From assembly GCA_015680685.1 (NCBI GenBank), contig MNCI01005623.1:1031441-1095440 (forward strand): a stretch of DNA of 64,000 bases, written 5' to 3'. Of the stretch, positions 20,966 to 32,275 are shown piece after piece (position 1 is the stretch's first letter; each line of letters starts with the position of its first letter). The DNA is from Gnetum montanum (lineage: Eukaryota > Streptophyta > Gnetopsida > Gnetales > Gnetaceae). Made by a program: the position numbers and the translations under genes. The notes beneath the pieces were generated by a model, which saw only the letters and a program-made list of their open reading frames with translations, was not told the origin of the DNA and did no database searches.

Positions 20966-22530
20966 TGTTCAAACTACATGAATATTAGACAAATCTATTG
21001 TATTCAGGTTTAGTGCTATTGGTGTATTTTATATAAACTAATTCTTTGGCATATCCTTTCGATCTATACAGACATAATTAAACTTTCAATTCAGTAAAGG
21101 GTACAACTCTATGACCAAAGGAATCAATGAAAGCCATCTCAAACATATTTCAAAATAGCTGAAAAAGATCACAAGATCACAATTTACCGATTTCTCGCTA
21201 CAAGCAGTTAATTTTACAAGAATATTATAGTGTGCTGTGAAGTAATGTTAAAATACTGAAAGATCTGCATAGTTGTATTAACTATAAAGATTATAAGGCA
21301 GTTATTAGAAAACCTCCCTTTGGACTCTGTTGTTATTGGACTTCAGCATTCTTGATGTTTGTTATTTGTTACCATTTTTATCATTTCTGACCATGCCCTG
21401 CTATGGTCTTTAATCTGTGATGTACATTAATTCTCTTTATTTGCTTGGTGAAGTTATTTGTAAATGGTTCATTTGAAGCTCTGTCAGATAACATTACAGA
21501 TATTCTTCTTTTTGTTCATTCAATTCATTATTTTTAATTTAATTATCTTAGGTGAGCCATGTATGTTGATGTGTTCATTTCCATTTTCACACTGGTTTTC
21601 TTAAGGTTTTGGCCTTTTTGTTTTTAGGGTGGCCAACCACGCTAGAAAGCCAGAACTTAAACTTTCTAAAATAAAATTAGGTATATAGTGCAAAACCTTC
21701 TCAACTATTGCATTTTTCTCATTCAATAGCTCTTTCCTCCTTGGACGACTAAGTGAAAATTTTGAATGTCTTTCCTCTCATAAAGAAACACCTCCAATCT
21801 TCTGCAGTTCTCATTTTCCTGCTTGTGCTACCAAGAAGATTTTGAATCGCTTAATGTGTAGTTGACTGAATGAGAAGTAACACAAGAAGTTCTCCCCAAA
21901 ATACAAGATTTTTACAAGAATAATCAGAAATCAGAATAGCAGAAGCTAAAAATTTAAATCATATTTTGCTGCATTGACTATTTTTGGGGTAAACTTGGGA
22001 GCAATTCAAATTGGTTTCTTCGGGTTTGGCCATGTTACGAGGCTAGCATGGTTGTGGTAAGTTCAAAAAGAAAGTTTCCCTAGTATTGTTGTTGAGTATG
22101 TGGTACGAATGTGGATGGAGTGTGATTCTAAAATTTTCCAGCAAAAAACTAGAATGATTCTAAGATTTATTTATTTTTTAATTGTTGATCAGTGCTAAGC
22201 ATCAGAAATTGCAGAGGTTGAAAATTCCCCCCTTGCAATTGGATGTTGCTGTTATTAGTAAAAGCACTGTTGCAATATGTTGTCCCAATTATTTTTTTAA
22301 TTTCCCACCGGGCCTGTGCTAGAAATCCCTGGGGAACTGTTTGAAGAACACTTCATGTTAAAGATGAAAATTCACTTTAAGTTTTCAATTACTCATGCTC
22401 ACCATCTTAATCAGATATCTGCTTTTATTTTAAGAAAATAATGTTTAAAAATTTTAAACAAACATAACAAAAAGCTTTAATGTTGTCAAAACGTTGCTTG
22501 ATAATAATATCAGCTTATCAAATTTAATAC
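20966..22530. other. Intron sequence without recognisable gene
   Basis: AT-rich GPI8 intron. No open stretch of note, no repeat pair and no motif recognised. Confidence 0.5.
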
Positions 22531-22619
22531 CTGCTCAATGATGAATTGTCATACATATCCAAGCTTTCAAAAAAAGCCAGGGTGTAAAATGTGAAACGGT
22601 CCACAACTGATACACCAAC
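22531..22619 (-). CDS. GPI8: GPI8 exon, [14 protein letters not shown] region
   Basis: An 89-base exon encoding [20 protein letters not shown] then DMYDNSSLS. The frame is open and the donor (CAG then GTATTA) is good. The bases before it read AATCTG instead of the expected AG, so the acceptor appears lost. No alternative acceptor nearby keeps the frame. Confidence 0.87.
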
Positions 22620-22833
22620 CAGATTCACAGGTTACTTATAGTCATCAAACATAATAGTATAAATATTTTTTAAAAAATGTCTAATCTAATTCACAATATG
22701 GTACACAAATGATGCACCCCTTACTGAAATAGCTCTAAGATAGCACAATACTAAATCAAAAAGTCCTTCAAACAAAGCCAAAGGCCGCTAAAATTGTGAA
22801 AAGCATGCATATTAACTTTTTCAGTGTACTGAC

Positions 22834-22911
22834 CTCTGAATCAAGGTGATGTGAGTAAGAATTTTCACCCTTTAAGCTGCTTCCAATAGCTAAAACACCA
22901 GGTGAGTAAAG
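22834..22911 (-). CDS. GPI8: GPI8 exon, [10 protein letters not shown] region
   Basis: A 78-base exon in phase 0 encoding [20 protein letters not shown] followed by HHLDSE. It follows a 6.3-kb intron that holds LINE and copia remnants. The acceptor is CCAGCAG and the donor GTCAGT. Confidence 0.9.
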
Positions 22912-23500
22912 CTGCTGGATACAAAAATACCAGCCAGTCAAAATTATCAAATAATAATAACAAAACAAACATCTAATACAATAATAATCCAAATATCCAA
23001 AAGACTTAATATGTAAACTAAAATTTAAAAAAAATACAAAGGCAATGCAACTATCCAACTACCTTCATTTTCTTGCATGCTTATATGATAGACATACTTG
23101 TGCCATATGCAACAACTTCACAGCATCTAAGGACAAGAAGTTTACATATGCAATAAGCACCATTCTGATAAAACAAGATTTAAGAAACAATTCAGCTGCT
23201 GTTGCCAATATATAGACCAGTAATGCTGGTTCTTTATATGCATGGCCAGCATTATTTTCAGAAAAAAATTCAATAACTCCAAGCCAATTTTAAAACAGAA
23301 AACAAGGAAAATACCTTAATTGATGATTTCTTTATTTAAATGATGCTTTTGACATCTAAAAATTTTAAATAATTTATCATATGTTATTATAAACAAAAAA
23401 GACACCTATTAGAGTAAACCCTAAACACAATCACATTGCCAGTTATACATGCATACATGCATGCATGTCTATATATAAAATGTACTTTTACTTTTCACCG

Positions 23501-23502
<2 letters not shown>

Positions 23503-23543
<41 letters not shown>

Positions 23544-23578
23544 NTGCATGTCTATATATAAAATGTACTTTTACTTTT

Positions 23579-23616
<38 letters not shown>
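23503..23616. repeat. (GA)n microsatellite with N-flanked duplication
   Basis: Two GA runs (23503-23543 and 23584-23616) are each preceded by the same 40 or so bases containing TGTCTATATATAAAATGTAC. A single N lies at 23544 between them. This is best read as two contig ends that overlap but were not merged, rather than a true duplication. Confidence 0.8.
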
Positions 23617-23618
<2 letters not shown>

Positions 23619-23749
23619 CATAGATATTGTATAACTGATTCATTATATATACTTTATAATCAATGACTTACTTCATAATTATGATTATTTTATAATCAAT
23701 CAATTATTTTTTTAGATGATGGTAAAGTCCTTATTTCTCAGGTTCTAAC

Positions 23750-26189
23750 ACTTGGTTTCAAATATTTGCTGGGTTTTTGAAGGAATGGCAGCATCCTCCG
23801 GAGAAGCAGGGAGCTCAGCAACACTTGCATGGCAAGAGCAAGGAGGCAGATCTGGTCACCACCCCTCACAGACCCTCATGGGAGCTTTGGATCTGCCACA
23901 ACTTCACAGGGGAGGAAATGAAAGCCCAAATCCCTTGCAGATCAAAACCTTGCCAAGGGGGTAGACAGGGGCATAGCCCAAATCAGGAGAAAACAACTTC
24001 AGGTACACATAGCGAATACATTGTGGTGGTCCTTGGCCAATATTGTTTTGGGGGTTGCAAATGCAGAAAAATAGTTGAAGGAGATCTCCGAGGAAGAGGC
24101 AGTCATGGAGGTAGGATTGAACTTTACAGTTACACAGGGGAAAGTAATGAAACCAAGATCAAGATCCTTGAATAAATCCCACAATGTGAGGTGCACAGGT
24201 GCCCTTGTTGGAGAAGATATTTCAATGGGCACACAAAATCTAGCCTAGATTTGCTGTTAAGATCATGCCCATGAAGATCTTTCAACTCTAACAAGCCATG
24301 CATGAAGTCCTTTCTTAAGGGTTGTGGCCTTTTGAAGAACAACCGTTATTTCTAGAGAAGTGAACACTGGGAATCTCTCTAAATTGGCAGGGAGGTGAGT
24401 GCTATATGAGATGTTTTTCAATCTCGTTGCACCTCCCTGGTTTCCTAACGGAACTTTGGCATAAAAACATTTTCCTGTTCAACAGTCCGTTGTTTCTAGA
24501 AATGATTGCAATGGATAATGCTACTACAGCAATATCTCGGCTACTGAATGCCCACATTTGTGTCTAAATGCCCCAAGATGTCAAGCTTAGGAAGGAAATT
24601 TGGCTCCAAGGAGCAAACGACAGAATCAAGCAGGAGGTTATCTTCAAAAACTTTCATAATCACTGTCACCACTATCTCAAACAGGGGCATATAGCAAGAC
24701 AATGCTTAGATCTGTCAGCTAACAAATCCCAACTACACCAAGGTATACGCAACACACCCCGCCTATAACACAGAAGCAAACCACTAGGATTCCAAAGACA
24801 AGCAGCTCTATTTAAGCACAAACTAGCACCCTTGTATCCAACACCCCAAGAGCAGCAATCAAAAAATGAGCGTAGAACAAAGGAGTACCCTCATAGTCCA
24901 GCAGCCACTTCAAAAGCCCCCACATGAACAAGGATAGCCTCATCCCATCCCAAAGGTGATCAATGGAGATTCCTACCCTCCTTAGTCAGAGTAGGAGGCT
25001 GTGAGTCTCATAGAGGTTGACCCCAAGGACCCCAATTGCAAATGTGCCAAGGATTCCATAGCTGCCAAAACATCAAGGTCAGAGTGGGGATCAGAAATTA
25101 GAGAGAGTGATGACAATGGAGCTCTATCTAGCACTCAAAAAACCCTAGTGGGTAGACCATCTAGAGCTAAGCAATGAAGATGCCAAACCAACTGGAGAGT
25201 TTTGGACAACTCACAAGCAACCCTCAATGGCCCAGAGGGGTTTCCTTAACAGGTAAGCTCTAATCCTTCCCATGATCATTGCATCATGGAATGTAGAAGG
25301 GCTTGATGACCCTGGTAGAATGACAGAGATGCTTAGTTTTGCTGATAGAGAAATAGAGTGGATATCTTGTGTGTCTAAGAGACCAAATGGCCTCACCCCT
25401 AGCTTTGGCTTCTTAGTGGAAGGTTGCCACCATACCCTGCAACACTAATTGCTTAGGTATGGCCATTCTTTGGCATTCAAATCTTGAATGTGTGACTCTA
25501 AAATGTGGTACAACATGCCTCACTAATCAAAAGAAAGATGTCACTTTCATTATTGGCCTCATCCCTTTGACAAAAGAGGGTTGATCTTGCTTTTTCTTGA
25601 AAGTACTTGACCACCTGAATCCTACTAATAAATCTGTGGTCACTGGTGATTTTAATGCTATGGAAATCCCCACGTAGAGATCCACTAACCACGTCTTGAT
25701 AGTACAGCAAAAAAATTTCTAGGAGATGAATGACAAGGAAAATCTAATCCAGCTGCCCCTCATGGGCACATGTTTTACATGGAGAAGGCCTTTTTGAAGT
25801 GAGCTCTGTGCATCCCAGATCGACCATTGTTTGGGGACTTTAAGGAATCAGACTTCTCAACTTATACAACATCATCTTAAGATGCCTTGGTCAATTCGCA
25901 TTGGAACTCAAAACCTCCAATGGAAATAGCCCTATGTGGTGTGCAATTTTTAGGGTGAGGTATGGACATGCTTGGCTCATGCCTTGAGATCAAGCTTCAT
26001 GGTTCACCAAGCACATCAATCAAGCTTCGCACACCATCCAAAAAATGCATTGCTTGAAAGCAATTGCCTGCCCATTTCCCTTTTGCTACCATTCATTGGC
26101 ATAGGTTGATGAACGACATCCCCAATGTCCTATGGCCTGACACTACATCATGAATCTAGCATCATTGGGGAGTCAACTATGGCAGACAT
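23750..26189 (+). mobile_element. LINE family B, internally deleted
   Basis: Plus-strand L1-type relic in the 6.3-kb GPI8 intron. ORF1 remnants (23777-24775) end in a zinc knuckle. ORF2 starts with an endonuclease (IIASWNVEGLDDPGRMTE near 25272, TGDFNA near 25642-25660, IDHCLGTLR near 25818). RT is absent. A later ORF2-like piece follows directly (MWCAIFRVRYGHAWL near 25935). A LINE-like 3' trailer at 28290-28545 may be its end, cut off by the copia fragments. Confidence 0.7.
24568..24768 (+). pseudogene. LINE B ORF1 zinc knuckle region
   Basis: Contains KLRKEIWLQGANDRIKQEVI and then HCHHYLKQGHIARQC (24664-24705), a CCHC knuckle whose second Cys is Tyr. The block before it (MIAMDNATTAISRLLNAHIC in another part of the same frame upstream) resembles the RNA-binding domain of plant L1 ORF1. 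Confidence 0.7.
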
Positions 26190-26626
26190 TGTTGTGATAG
26201 TGAAGTAAAATCTATTCCTTGATTCTCTCTCTCTCCTTGATCTATAATCAAGAAATTTGTAACAGGTTGCTTCTTTGTTGTGTTTAAGTCAATATATTGA
26301 TAAGATGTTCCTAATTAATTGTCAGTCAATAATATTCAGTTAGGCTGATCATTATCCTTAACTATCAGAATTAACTGATATAATTTATTGAATTAATGCC
26401 TAAAATTATGGGACTGAAGGCTATTTAAAGGGGAGGGAGAAAGGTAATAGAAGTAGCAAGAAATTCACTTCTTAAGAAAAATATAATCTGCCTACATTCC
26501 CATTGTTGTTTCCCTTCACTTTGAGGGGTTTTTTCACATAAATTTTGTCTCTTGTCTCACGTTTGTCTACTGTCAACAGTTACATGAGTGAATTTATTTT
26601 CCCAGTTCTAGGTTTGAGACACAACA
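26190..26626 (+). mobile_element. Ty1/copia LTR, plus strand
   Basis: Starts TGTTGTGATAG and ends GACACAACA, giving matched TGTTG/CAACA ends. A TATTTAAAGG box lies near 26425. The end is followed after two bases by the primer-binding site TGGTATCAAAG (26629-26639), complementary to initiator tRNA-Met as in most copia elements. Confidence 0.8.
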
Positions 26627-26675
26627 TTTGGTATCAAAGAAAGGTTTGCTGTACATTGTTGGTAGTGCATTGAAC

Positions 26676-27160
26676 ATGGTGAACAATGTGGAGATTCAAA
26701 AGCTTAAGGGTTCAGTTTGGCAGATTTGGAAATTCTGATGACAAATAGACTATATCAAAAGCAATGTGAAGCTCCCATCACAAAGAGGGCAGCAAAGAAG
26801 CCTCAAAACATGTCCCAAGAAGAGTGAGATAAGTTGGATTAAAAAAAGCCCCATCTTTTATCAGACCTTGCTTGTCTGATGAAATTCCATACACAATTGC
26901 TAAAAAGAGTACAATAGAAGGCTTGTGAAAAAGGTTAACCAAGCTGTACAAATAACCATCAGGAGCAACAAAAAGTTTACCAAATGAGGAGATTATTCAA
27001 GTTGAAGATGAAGGAGAATAGAACAATGGCTCAATACCTCTCTAAATTTAACAGTTGTGAAGCACTGAAGGTAGTGTTGGATGATGAAGTTAAACCATTG
27101 TTGTTGGCCACCTCTCTTCTAGATAGTTGGGAAATAAAAGTTACAACAATCAGTGCAGAA
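26676..27160 (+). pseudogene. Copia gag fragment, plus strand
   Basis: Starts at ATG 26676 with VEIQKLKGSVWQIWKF and, after frameshifts, gives YLMRRLFKLKMKENRTMAQ-like and LSKFNSCEALKVVLDDEVKP blocks near 26975-27100, typical of copia gag. It stops near 27160 where an opposite-strand gag begins. Confidence 0.72.
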
Positions 27161-27617
27161 TAACAATTTTATATTCTTTCAACTTATTCAGATTTTCCAT
27201 CATCTCATCCAAATGATCTTGGAAAAACACATCACATCTCTTCTTGCATCTAAAAACTCTTTGATAAATGTGAAAGGTATTCAAACTTGATGCTTTATCA
27301 AGCCTATTTTTCAACGTTTGCCACAAATCATGTGGATCCATATCAAGTTTAATTGACGCCAAGATCCTATTGCTTAGGGTTGGATGAATGAAAGATAACG
27401 CCCTAGTCTTAACCTTTCTCCAATCAACATTTGACATTCCCACTGGTTGAGAGGGTTCAAGAGCCTCCAGGCACTCCTTTTGTGCTAAAACAACCTTCAT
27501 CAAAACACTCCAAACATTCCAATTCCTTTCTACCAATCTTTCCATTGTTTGCAACCTCTCCATCTCTTTAAATCTGGCTCCAATACTAGTTGTTATGATT
27601 GAAAGTGAGAGTTCCAC
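27150..27617 (-). pseudogene. Copia gag fragment, minus strand
   Basis: An open frame of 155 codons including RNWNVWSVLMKVVLAQKECL, ALSFIHPTLSNRIL, DPHDLWQTLKNRLD and DHLDEMMENLNKL. Both the order and the spacing match copia gag. The first 15 or so codons overlap a primer-binding-site-like sequence (27577-27590), so translation probably began at MERLQTMERLVE. It is truncated at its 3' side, tail to tail with the plus-strand gag. Confidence 0.75.
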
Positions 27618-28244
27618 TCAAACAATTAGTAGATCATATCTAAAAACATGTTAGAAAAGCTCTGGAGAAATTATTAGAATGTTGCAGACCTAAATAAAAT
27701 GTTAAAGGTAGAAAATATCACACTGTAGCAAATCAAATAAACATTGTAAATCACTGTAAAAACGTTGTAAACTCCAGCTAGCATTCACTGTAACAATAGA
27801 ATGAAAATAGCAAAAGAAAATAGCACAAGAACACAGAGATTTACATGATTCTGGCCCTTCTCACCGTGCCTCCACTACAATGCTAATCTACCTTCTATTA
27901 TGCTCAAATCTTAACGACACAAGTCATCCTTATAGCTTTTCCAAGCACCCAATCTATTACTCCAACAGATCTCAGATCAACATCAACAAGACTCACGGTT
28001 CCAAGGTAAAACCTCAATACAATGCTTCCGCATCAAAAACACACCCATAAAGGCTACCCCAGCTGTCTATTTCTAAGGAAACATTAGGACCAAACCCCAA
28101 TCCTAACTCATGAGGGATAAAACACATCCTTGCATAAACATCACTTTACAAAGTAACCCCTTTTTTCCAATGCAACATCCTTTTAAAAACATAAGAGGAA
28201 ATACAACATATAATAGTAACCTATTTGTCTTTATTTTTCCAACA
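27591..28244 (-). mobile_element. Ty1/copia LTR, minus strand
   Basis: On the minus strand it starts TGTTGGAAAAATA (28244) and ends CATAACA (27591), directly before the primer-binding site and gag at 27150-27617. It is therefore the 5' LTR of that fragment. It differs from the LTR at 26190-26626, so the two copia pieces are from different families. Confidence 0.65.
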
Positions 28245-28289
28245 TCTTCCGATATTTTTTTAAGACATTCTAGTCTAATTATTTTCTCA

Positions 28290-28545
28290 TGTTAGTTGAT
28301 AGCAGCTACTGGCTTGATGGTTGTTTTGTTTGTTTATGGATGCAATGGGACTCTTTAGTCCCTAGCCAATTGCTATTTAGGCTAATTACTACGCTATTTG
28401 TTGTAATGTCATGGGTGCTCCCTTTGTTTTGTTGTTAACCCTAGGCCCTTAGCTAGTAGCCCTCTAGGCAACTTGCTCTTTTTGCTTACTATACATTTGT
28501 TATCTGTTTCTTAATACAATCTTTTTGACCTTTTGTCAAAAAAGG
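28290..28545 (+). mobile_element. LINE 3' trailer
   Basis: Ends with TTTCTTAATACAATC, TTTTTGACCTTTTGTC and a short A-run, the common style of plant L1 3' ends. No coding sequence. Probably the end of LINE B separated by the copia fragments. Confidence 0.5.
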
Positions 28546-28670
28546 CCTAGGTTCAAGCTTAAGGACAATCACTCAAATAGAGGTTAGCTTTTTACTCATC
28601 TACCAACCTTTCCAAGACCTTGCCTAATAGGACAAGCATGAAGTCTTTAGCTGGTGACCTTGAAGATCTT
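28546..28670 (+). repeat. SINE-like repeat, 5'-truncated
   Basis: Begins at CTAGGTTCAAGCTT, a B-box-like sequence, directly after the LINE A-run. It shares its body with 13640-13835. The A-box part is missing. Confidence 0.5.
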
Positions 28671-29230
28671 ATATATAATCCTACTTGGAAGATCCCATAC
28701 CATAGCTTTAACGCCTATCAAGAGTGCAACTCTCTCATGAATGATGAAAATTGACCCTTGTACATTAAGGGATGCCCCAATAAAGTAATCAAAACTTAAA
28801 ATCTTCAATGACCTCCTGTCTAGATCTCTCACAAAACTTACTTACGATATTGACATGAACACGCCAAATCCATCCAACAAATGTGAGCTCAGAATACCAA
28901 CACTTGTATTTATATAATTAAAAAAATATAAAAGCATTACTACTCTCTTGCAAATTGTCCTAAAAGTCCAGAAACATTTTGTAGTGCAATTGAAAGAATG
29001 ATGGTAAGAATCTAGTAGTTCATGATTTGGAATTTGATCAAATTAAAGGAAACAATTTAAGGTTCAAAGATGTATATAACAAGAGATAATCAAGAGTGAA
29101 CTTAACATGCACATACATGCATGCAATAAACATGATGTCTAGGTAGAAAATGAAAACATGCAGATTACGAAGTCATGCTTTTGAGACTTTCACTGTAAAA
29201 ATCAAATCTGAATTAGTGGAAAAAACAAAC

Positions 29231-29288
29231 CTGGGAAAATAATGTTGCAGCTTGACAATTATCAACCATTATCATTAGTTCCTTGTAT
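29231..29288 (-). CDS. GPI8: GPI8 exon with catalytic Cys
   Basis: A 58-base exon encoding YKELMIMVDNCQAATLFSQ. The Cys is the catalytic nucleophile. The residue before it is Asn where the family usually has Thr, a change next to the active site. The acceptor GATAG is weak in its pyrimidine tract; the donor is GTTTGT. Confidence 0.88.
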
Positions 29289-29462
29289 CTATCCAAAACC
29301 AAGAAAATTTGAAATGAGAATAAACATACAATTATTTTAAAATAATATAAAAGTTTCACACGATAAATAACAATCTCTTAACAAATCTTTTAAGCTACCC
29401 AAAGGCCTTTAAACCAGATGTCCTCTGATACATAGTGCACAAGAGAGGGAGACAAAAATCAC

Positions 29463-29692
29463 CTACGCTTCTCTCTCATTTACTCAATTGCATCAGCTAG
29501 GTCGTGACTTTGAATTTCTTCTGAATCCTGAAACTTAAGAAACTGATCCCCACCATGTCCAGTCATGTAAAGAAGAATGTGACTGCCTTCATCACTGAGA
29601 AGACGTTTAGATCTAGGAACAGCAGGATCATGTCGACCAGTCAAAACACGCAAGAAATTCTCTACAGTCACTTCATATCCTCTATAATCCAC
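29463..29692 (-). CDS. GPI8: GPI8 exon with catalytic His and a premature stop
   Basis: A 230-base exon starting [19 protein letters not shown] and containing [17 protein letters not shown], whose His is the catalytic base of the C13 family. Near its end ADAIE is followed by TAA and then MREKRR. The family has Gln at this place, so CAA changed to TAA. The acceptor is CCCAG and the donor GTGATT. Confidence 0.9.
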
Positions 29693-30101
29693 CTGGGAAT
29701 TATGTACTCAAAAGAATTAAAGAGCAGACATGTTGAACATGATTCCAAAATTGAAGCCATTGAAATGGATTCAAAAGGTTGATTGATGAAAGGTTACTTA
29801 TCCAGATGATAGTTATCTATGCAACGACTAAGGTTCGCTATGTGCAGTGAAACGAAGCAAGTGTCACTGTATGAATTGAGCATGATAGCTATACCTAACA
29901 TTAATTAAGCAAATGTTTTCTGAAAATAAAATAACCCAAAAGGGCAAAAATTCTTCGTGTGACAAAGAAAATTGAAGCCTGTATCCCTAAAAAGCAAAGA
30001 ATAATGTTAACATAATAGCGAAACACATAACTAGAAAAAAGTCATTGGACAGACAGAACAGGACTTTGTTTTTAACAAAATAAATTAGACACAGACGAAC
30101 T

Positions 30102-30120
30102 ATATATATATATATATATA
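30102..30120. repeat. (TA)n microsatellite
   Basis: About ten TA units in the 878-base GPI8 intron. Confidence 0.9.
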
Positions 30121-30570
30121 AAAAGTGAATGAAATGTAACAAAAAATGGTTTAAAGACAAATTTCCTCACTGCCGCGGATTCTCTTAGATGGATTGATAA
30201 TAAAAGAAAACACCAGCACAGAATCAGCATCCAAACGTTTAGATCTAACAGAAAAATGTCATTAGCCGTAAAATCAACAACAGAAAAAACGACACTAAAA
30301 ATCTTTGAAAGAAATAAAGGATCAGAGAATTTCATTAAAAAAAAACACACATTCCAAGGTACAAACCAGACAAACATACCTTACCAAATAAGTCAACAAA
30401 CAATGTTATGTAATGCATTAGTGTTTTTATAGCATTGAAAATAAACGAAAACATGGTGTCCCATCACCAACTATTTAAACCTTGACTAAACCTAAAATAG
30501 CTGAAGAGAGAAAAAACTCGGTGATAAACACAACTAAGAAAAGGTGCAAGTTTGTTAAATTAATGATCAC

Positions 30571-30715
30571 CTCAACATTATCACCATAGAGATTAATCTG
30601 GTGATTTTCGTTATTGAACACTTGTGCTGGATAGCTATTTCTAGAAGTGCACGCCATATCATCAGCCAACATTAATATAATCCTTTCATCAGGTATTGCA
30701 AGCCTTTTAACAGTT
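30571..30715 (-). CDS. GPI8: GPI8 exon, LADDMAC region
   Basis: A 145-base exon between a TGCAG acceptor and a GTGATC donor. It encodes [20 protein letters not shown] followed by a segment ending LYGDNVE. This is the part of the C13 peptidase fold before the catalytic His. The reading frame is open throughout and the phase joins both neighbours. Confidence 0.9.
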
Positions 30716-30803
30716 CTGCATCTTCCAACAATTTATCTGAGACTTTTTTTTCCAGAATAAAGAATACTAATGACACAAACAATAAAAAATAGACATGGTT
30801 TAC

Positions 30804-30845
30804 CTGTATCGGGACAATGTATTTGCCATGTGTCGGTAATTGAAC
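30804..30845 (-). CDS. GPI8: GPI8 exon, FNYRHMANTLSRYR
   Basis: A 42-base exon bounded by ATTACAG acceptor and GTAAAC donor. It encodes the conserved segment FNYRHMANTLSRYR, with the Arg codon split with the next exon. It is the most upstream exon found. The exon before it, with signal peptide and the strand leading to this point, was not seen between here and 34590. Confidence 0.85.
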
Positions 30846-31458
30846 CTGTAATAAAAATCATTGTCAAAATAGCTTGATTACAACTTGGCAGGTGCTATCA
30901 TAAAATATAATATCATGCTCTTGTATCGGATTTAAAAATTAAATAAGAATATAACTAATTAAAAAAAACTTTTCATACTGGATTGCATTCTATCATACAT
31001 TAAATTACTAGTGCAGTCATGTCCGAAATGTCCTACTGGATACAGTACTATATATTTAGCTAAACATTATACAGGGTGTAAGAGTATGTTTTCGTTAACT
31101 AAGCATCAGTGAGATTTGGATCAAATCTCTTATTTGTTGTTGGAAATGTGTGCTTTCTTTTCAGTTATAAATTCTCCATTTGAGTAAGAATAAAGCTTTT
31201 ACTTTTCTTTTCTTGTTCAAATTTTTTGTTTTTTGACATTGAGACAACTTGTATTGTGGAATCCATGGAAGCTCCTTAGCAAATATCCAATGATATATGG
31301 AAGAATTTAGATCCAAATAATAAAGTAAATTATGACTTATTTTATTGAAGAATGAAATTACAATGTATAATCCATGGTGATGTAATAATAATTTTGATTA
31401 ATGATCATATTGAGGAATAAATTTTGTCCTCACAATTAGCTTAGTTTTAAATGTTATC

Positions 31459-32263
31459 TAATGAGTGATGAGTATTCCAAGCACCCAACCATATAAATCA
31501 GGAGTATATGCAGGTGACTTAATGGTATCTAGATAGCTAAGCATAATTACACTTTTGTAACCCTAATGCATATGACTAAGTGTAATTGAGGCATATGATT
31601 CTAATGTTATTTTGGCCATGATAAAATAATATTAAAACATCAAAATCTAATTTAATGTAATCTAAGTATAAGAAGTAAGTCTAGTCTAGCTTATAAAATA
31701 AGCATCTATTCCTACTTTGCATAGACATCCTGAAGTTATACTAATGTTATTGGATTACCAAGTATTCATTGCTAGGCATGCTAAGAGGCACACTATTGGG
31801 ATTACCAAATGATAATATATTTATGATTAGAATTAGTCATACTCATGTTATGTTACTAATGTATGATGAAATATAAATTATTAGCTAAGTGCATAGAGTA
31901 GTAAAGATTATGCTAAATTTCATGGGAATAAAGTACACTAAATATAAATTTAGACTATATTAAAGTGTTGTAATATATACGAATTAATCTTGATATTATT
32001 ATAGTTCATGGATGGTGTGTTGGTACAATCTACTCAAATATGACTCCATATAATTAACTCAAATCTATGTTGCAAGCACTCATTGATAAATTCTAAGTAT
32101 TATAGAAAAACCTGCAAGAATCTAGCTACTACTATGAGCAAAAAGTACATTAAATGTGGTAGGTAGGTAGTATTTATAGACTTTACTAGTCCCAAATACA
32201 TCATATCTATGACATCATAGTTATGATATCATATCTACATCGTACCAGACACAGAAAATGCTA
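31459..32263 (-). mobile_element. Degenerate Athila-like 3' LTR
   Basis: The minus strand follows the Athila-like LTR layout: a start next to AGTCATGAGGGTA (polypurine tract, 32264-32275), GATATCAT palindromes at 32190-32245, a TATAAATA box near 32172-32179, and the end TATGGTTGGGTG...CACTCATTA. The complete element has TATGGTTGAGTG...CACTCATCA there. The polypurine tract on its right makes it a 3' LTR, with any internal part to the right. Nearly all CG sites of the family are lost. Confidence 0.7.
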
Positions 32264-32275
32264 TACCCTCATGAC

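Larger units (their letters stand above)
5535..30845 (-). pseudogene. GPI8: GPI transamidase catalytic subunit (GPI8/PIG-K), broken gene
   Basis: Nine exons in correct order encode most of GPI8, the C13-family (legumain-like) cysteine protease that cleaves the C-terminal signal of proteins in the ER lumen and attaches the GPI anchor. The exons total 1047 bases, about 349 codons. The N-terminal signal peptide and first roughly 45 residues are not found. Catalytic His (29555-29557, in MTGHGG) and Cys (29255-29257, in DNCQAA) are kept. Introns are 88, 878, 174, 6319, 214, 14641, 1217 and 733 bases, and the two long ones are full of transposons. Lesions: TAA at 29480-29482 where a Gln is expected, one T too few in the run at 6571-6576, and no AG at the acceptor before the exon at 22531-22619. 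Retained introns exclude a processed copy. A sequencing error could explain the homopolymer but hardly all three. Confidence 0.85.
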
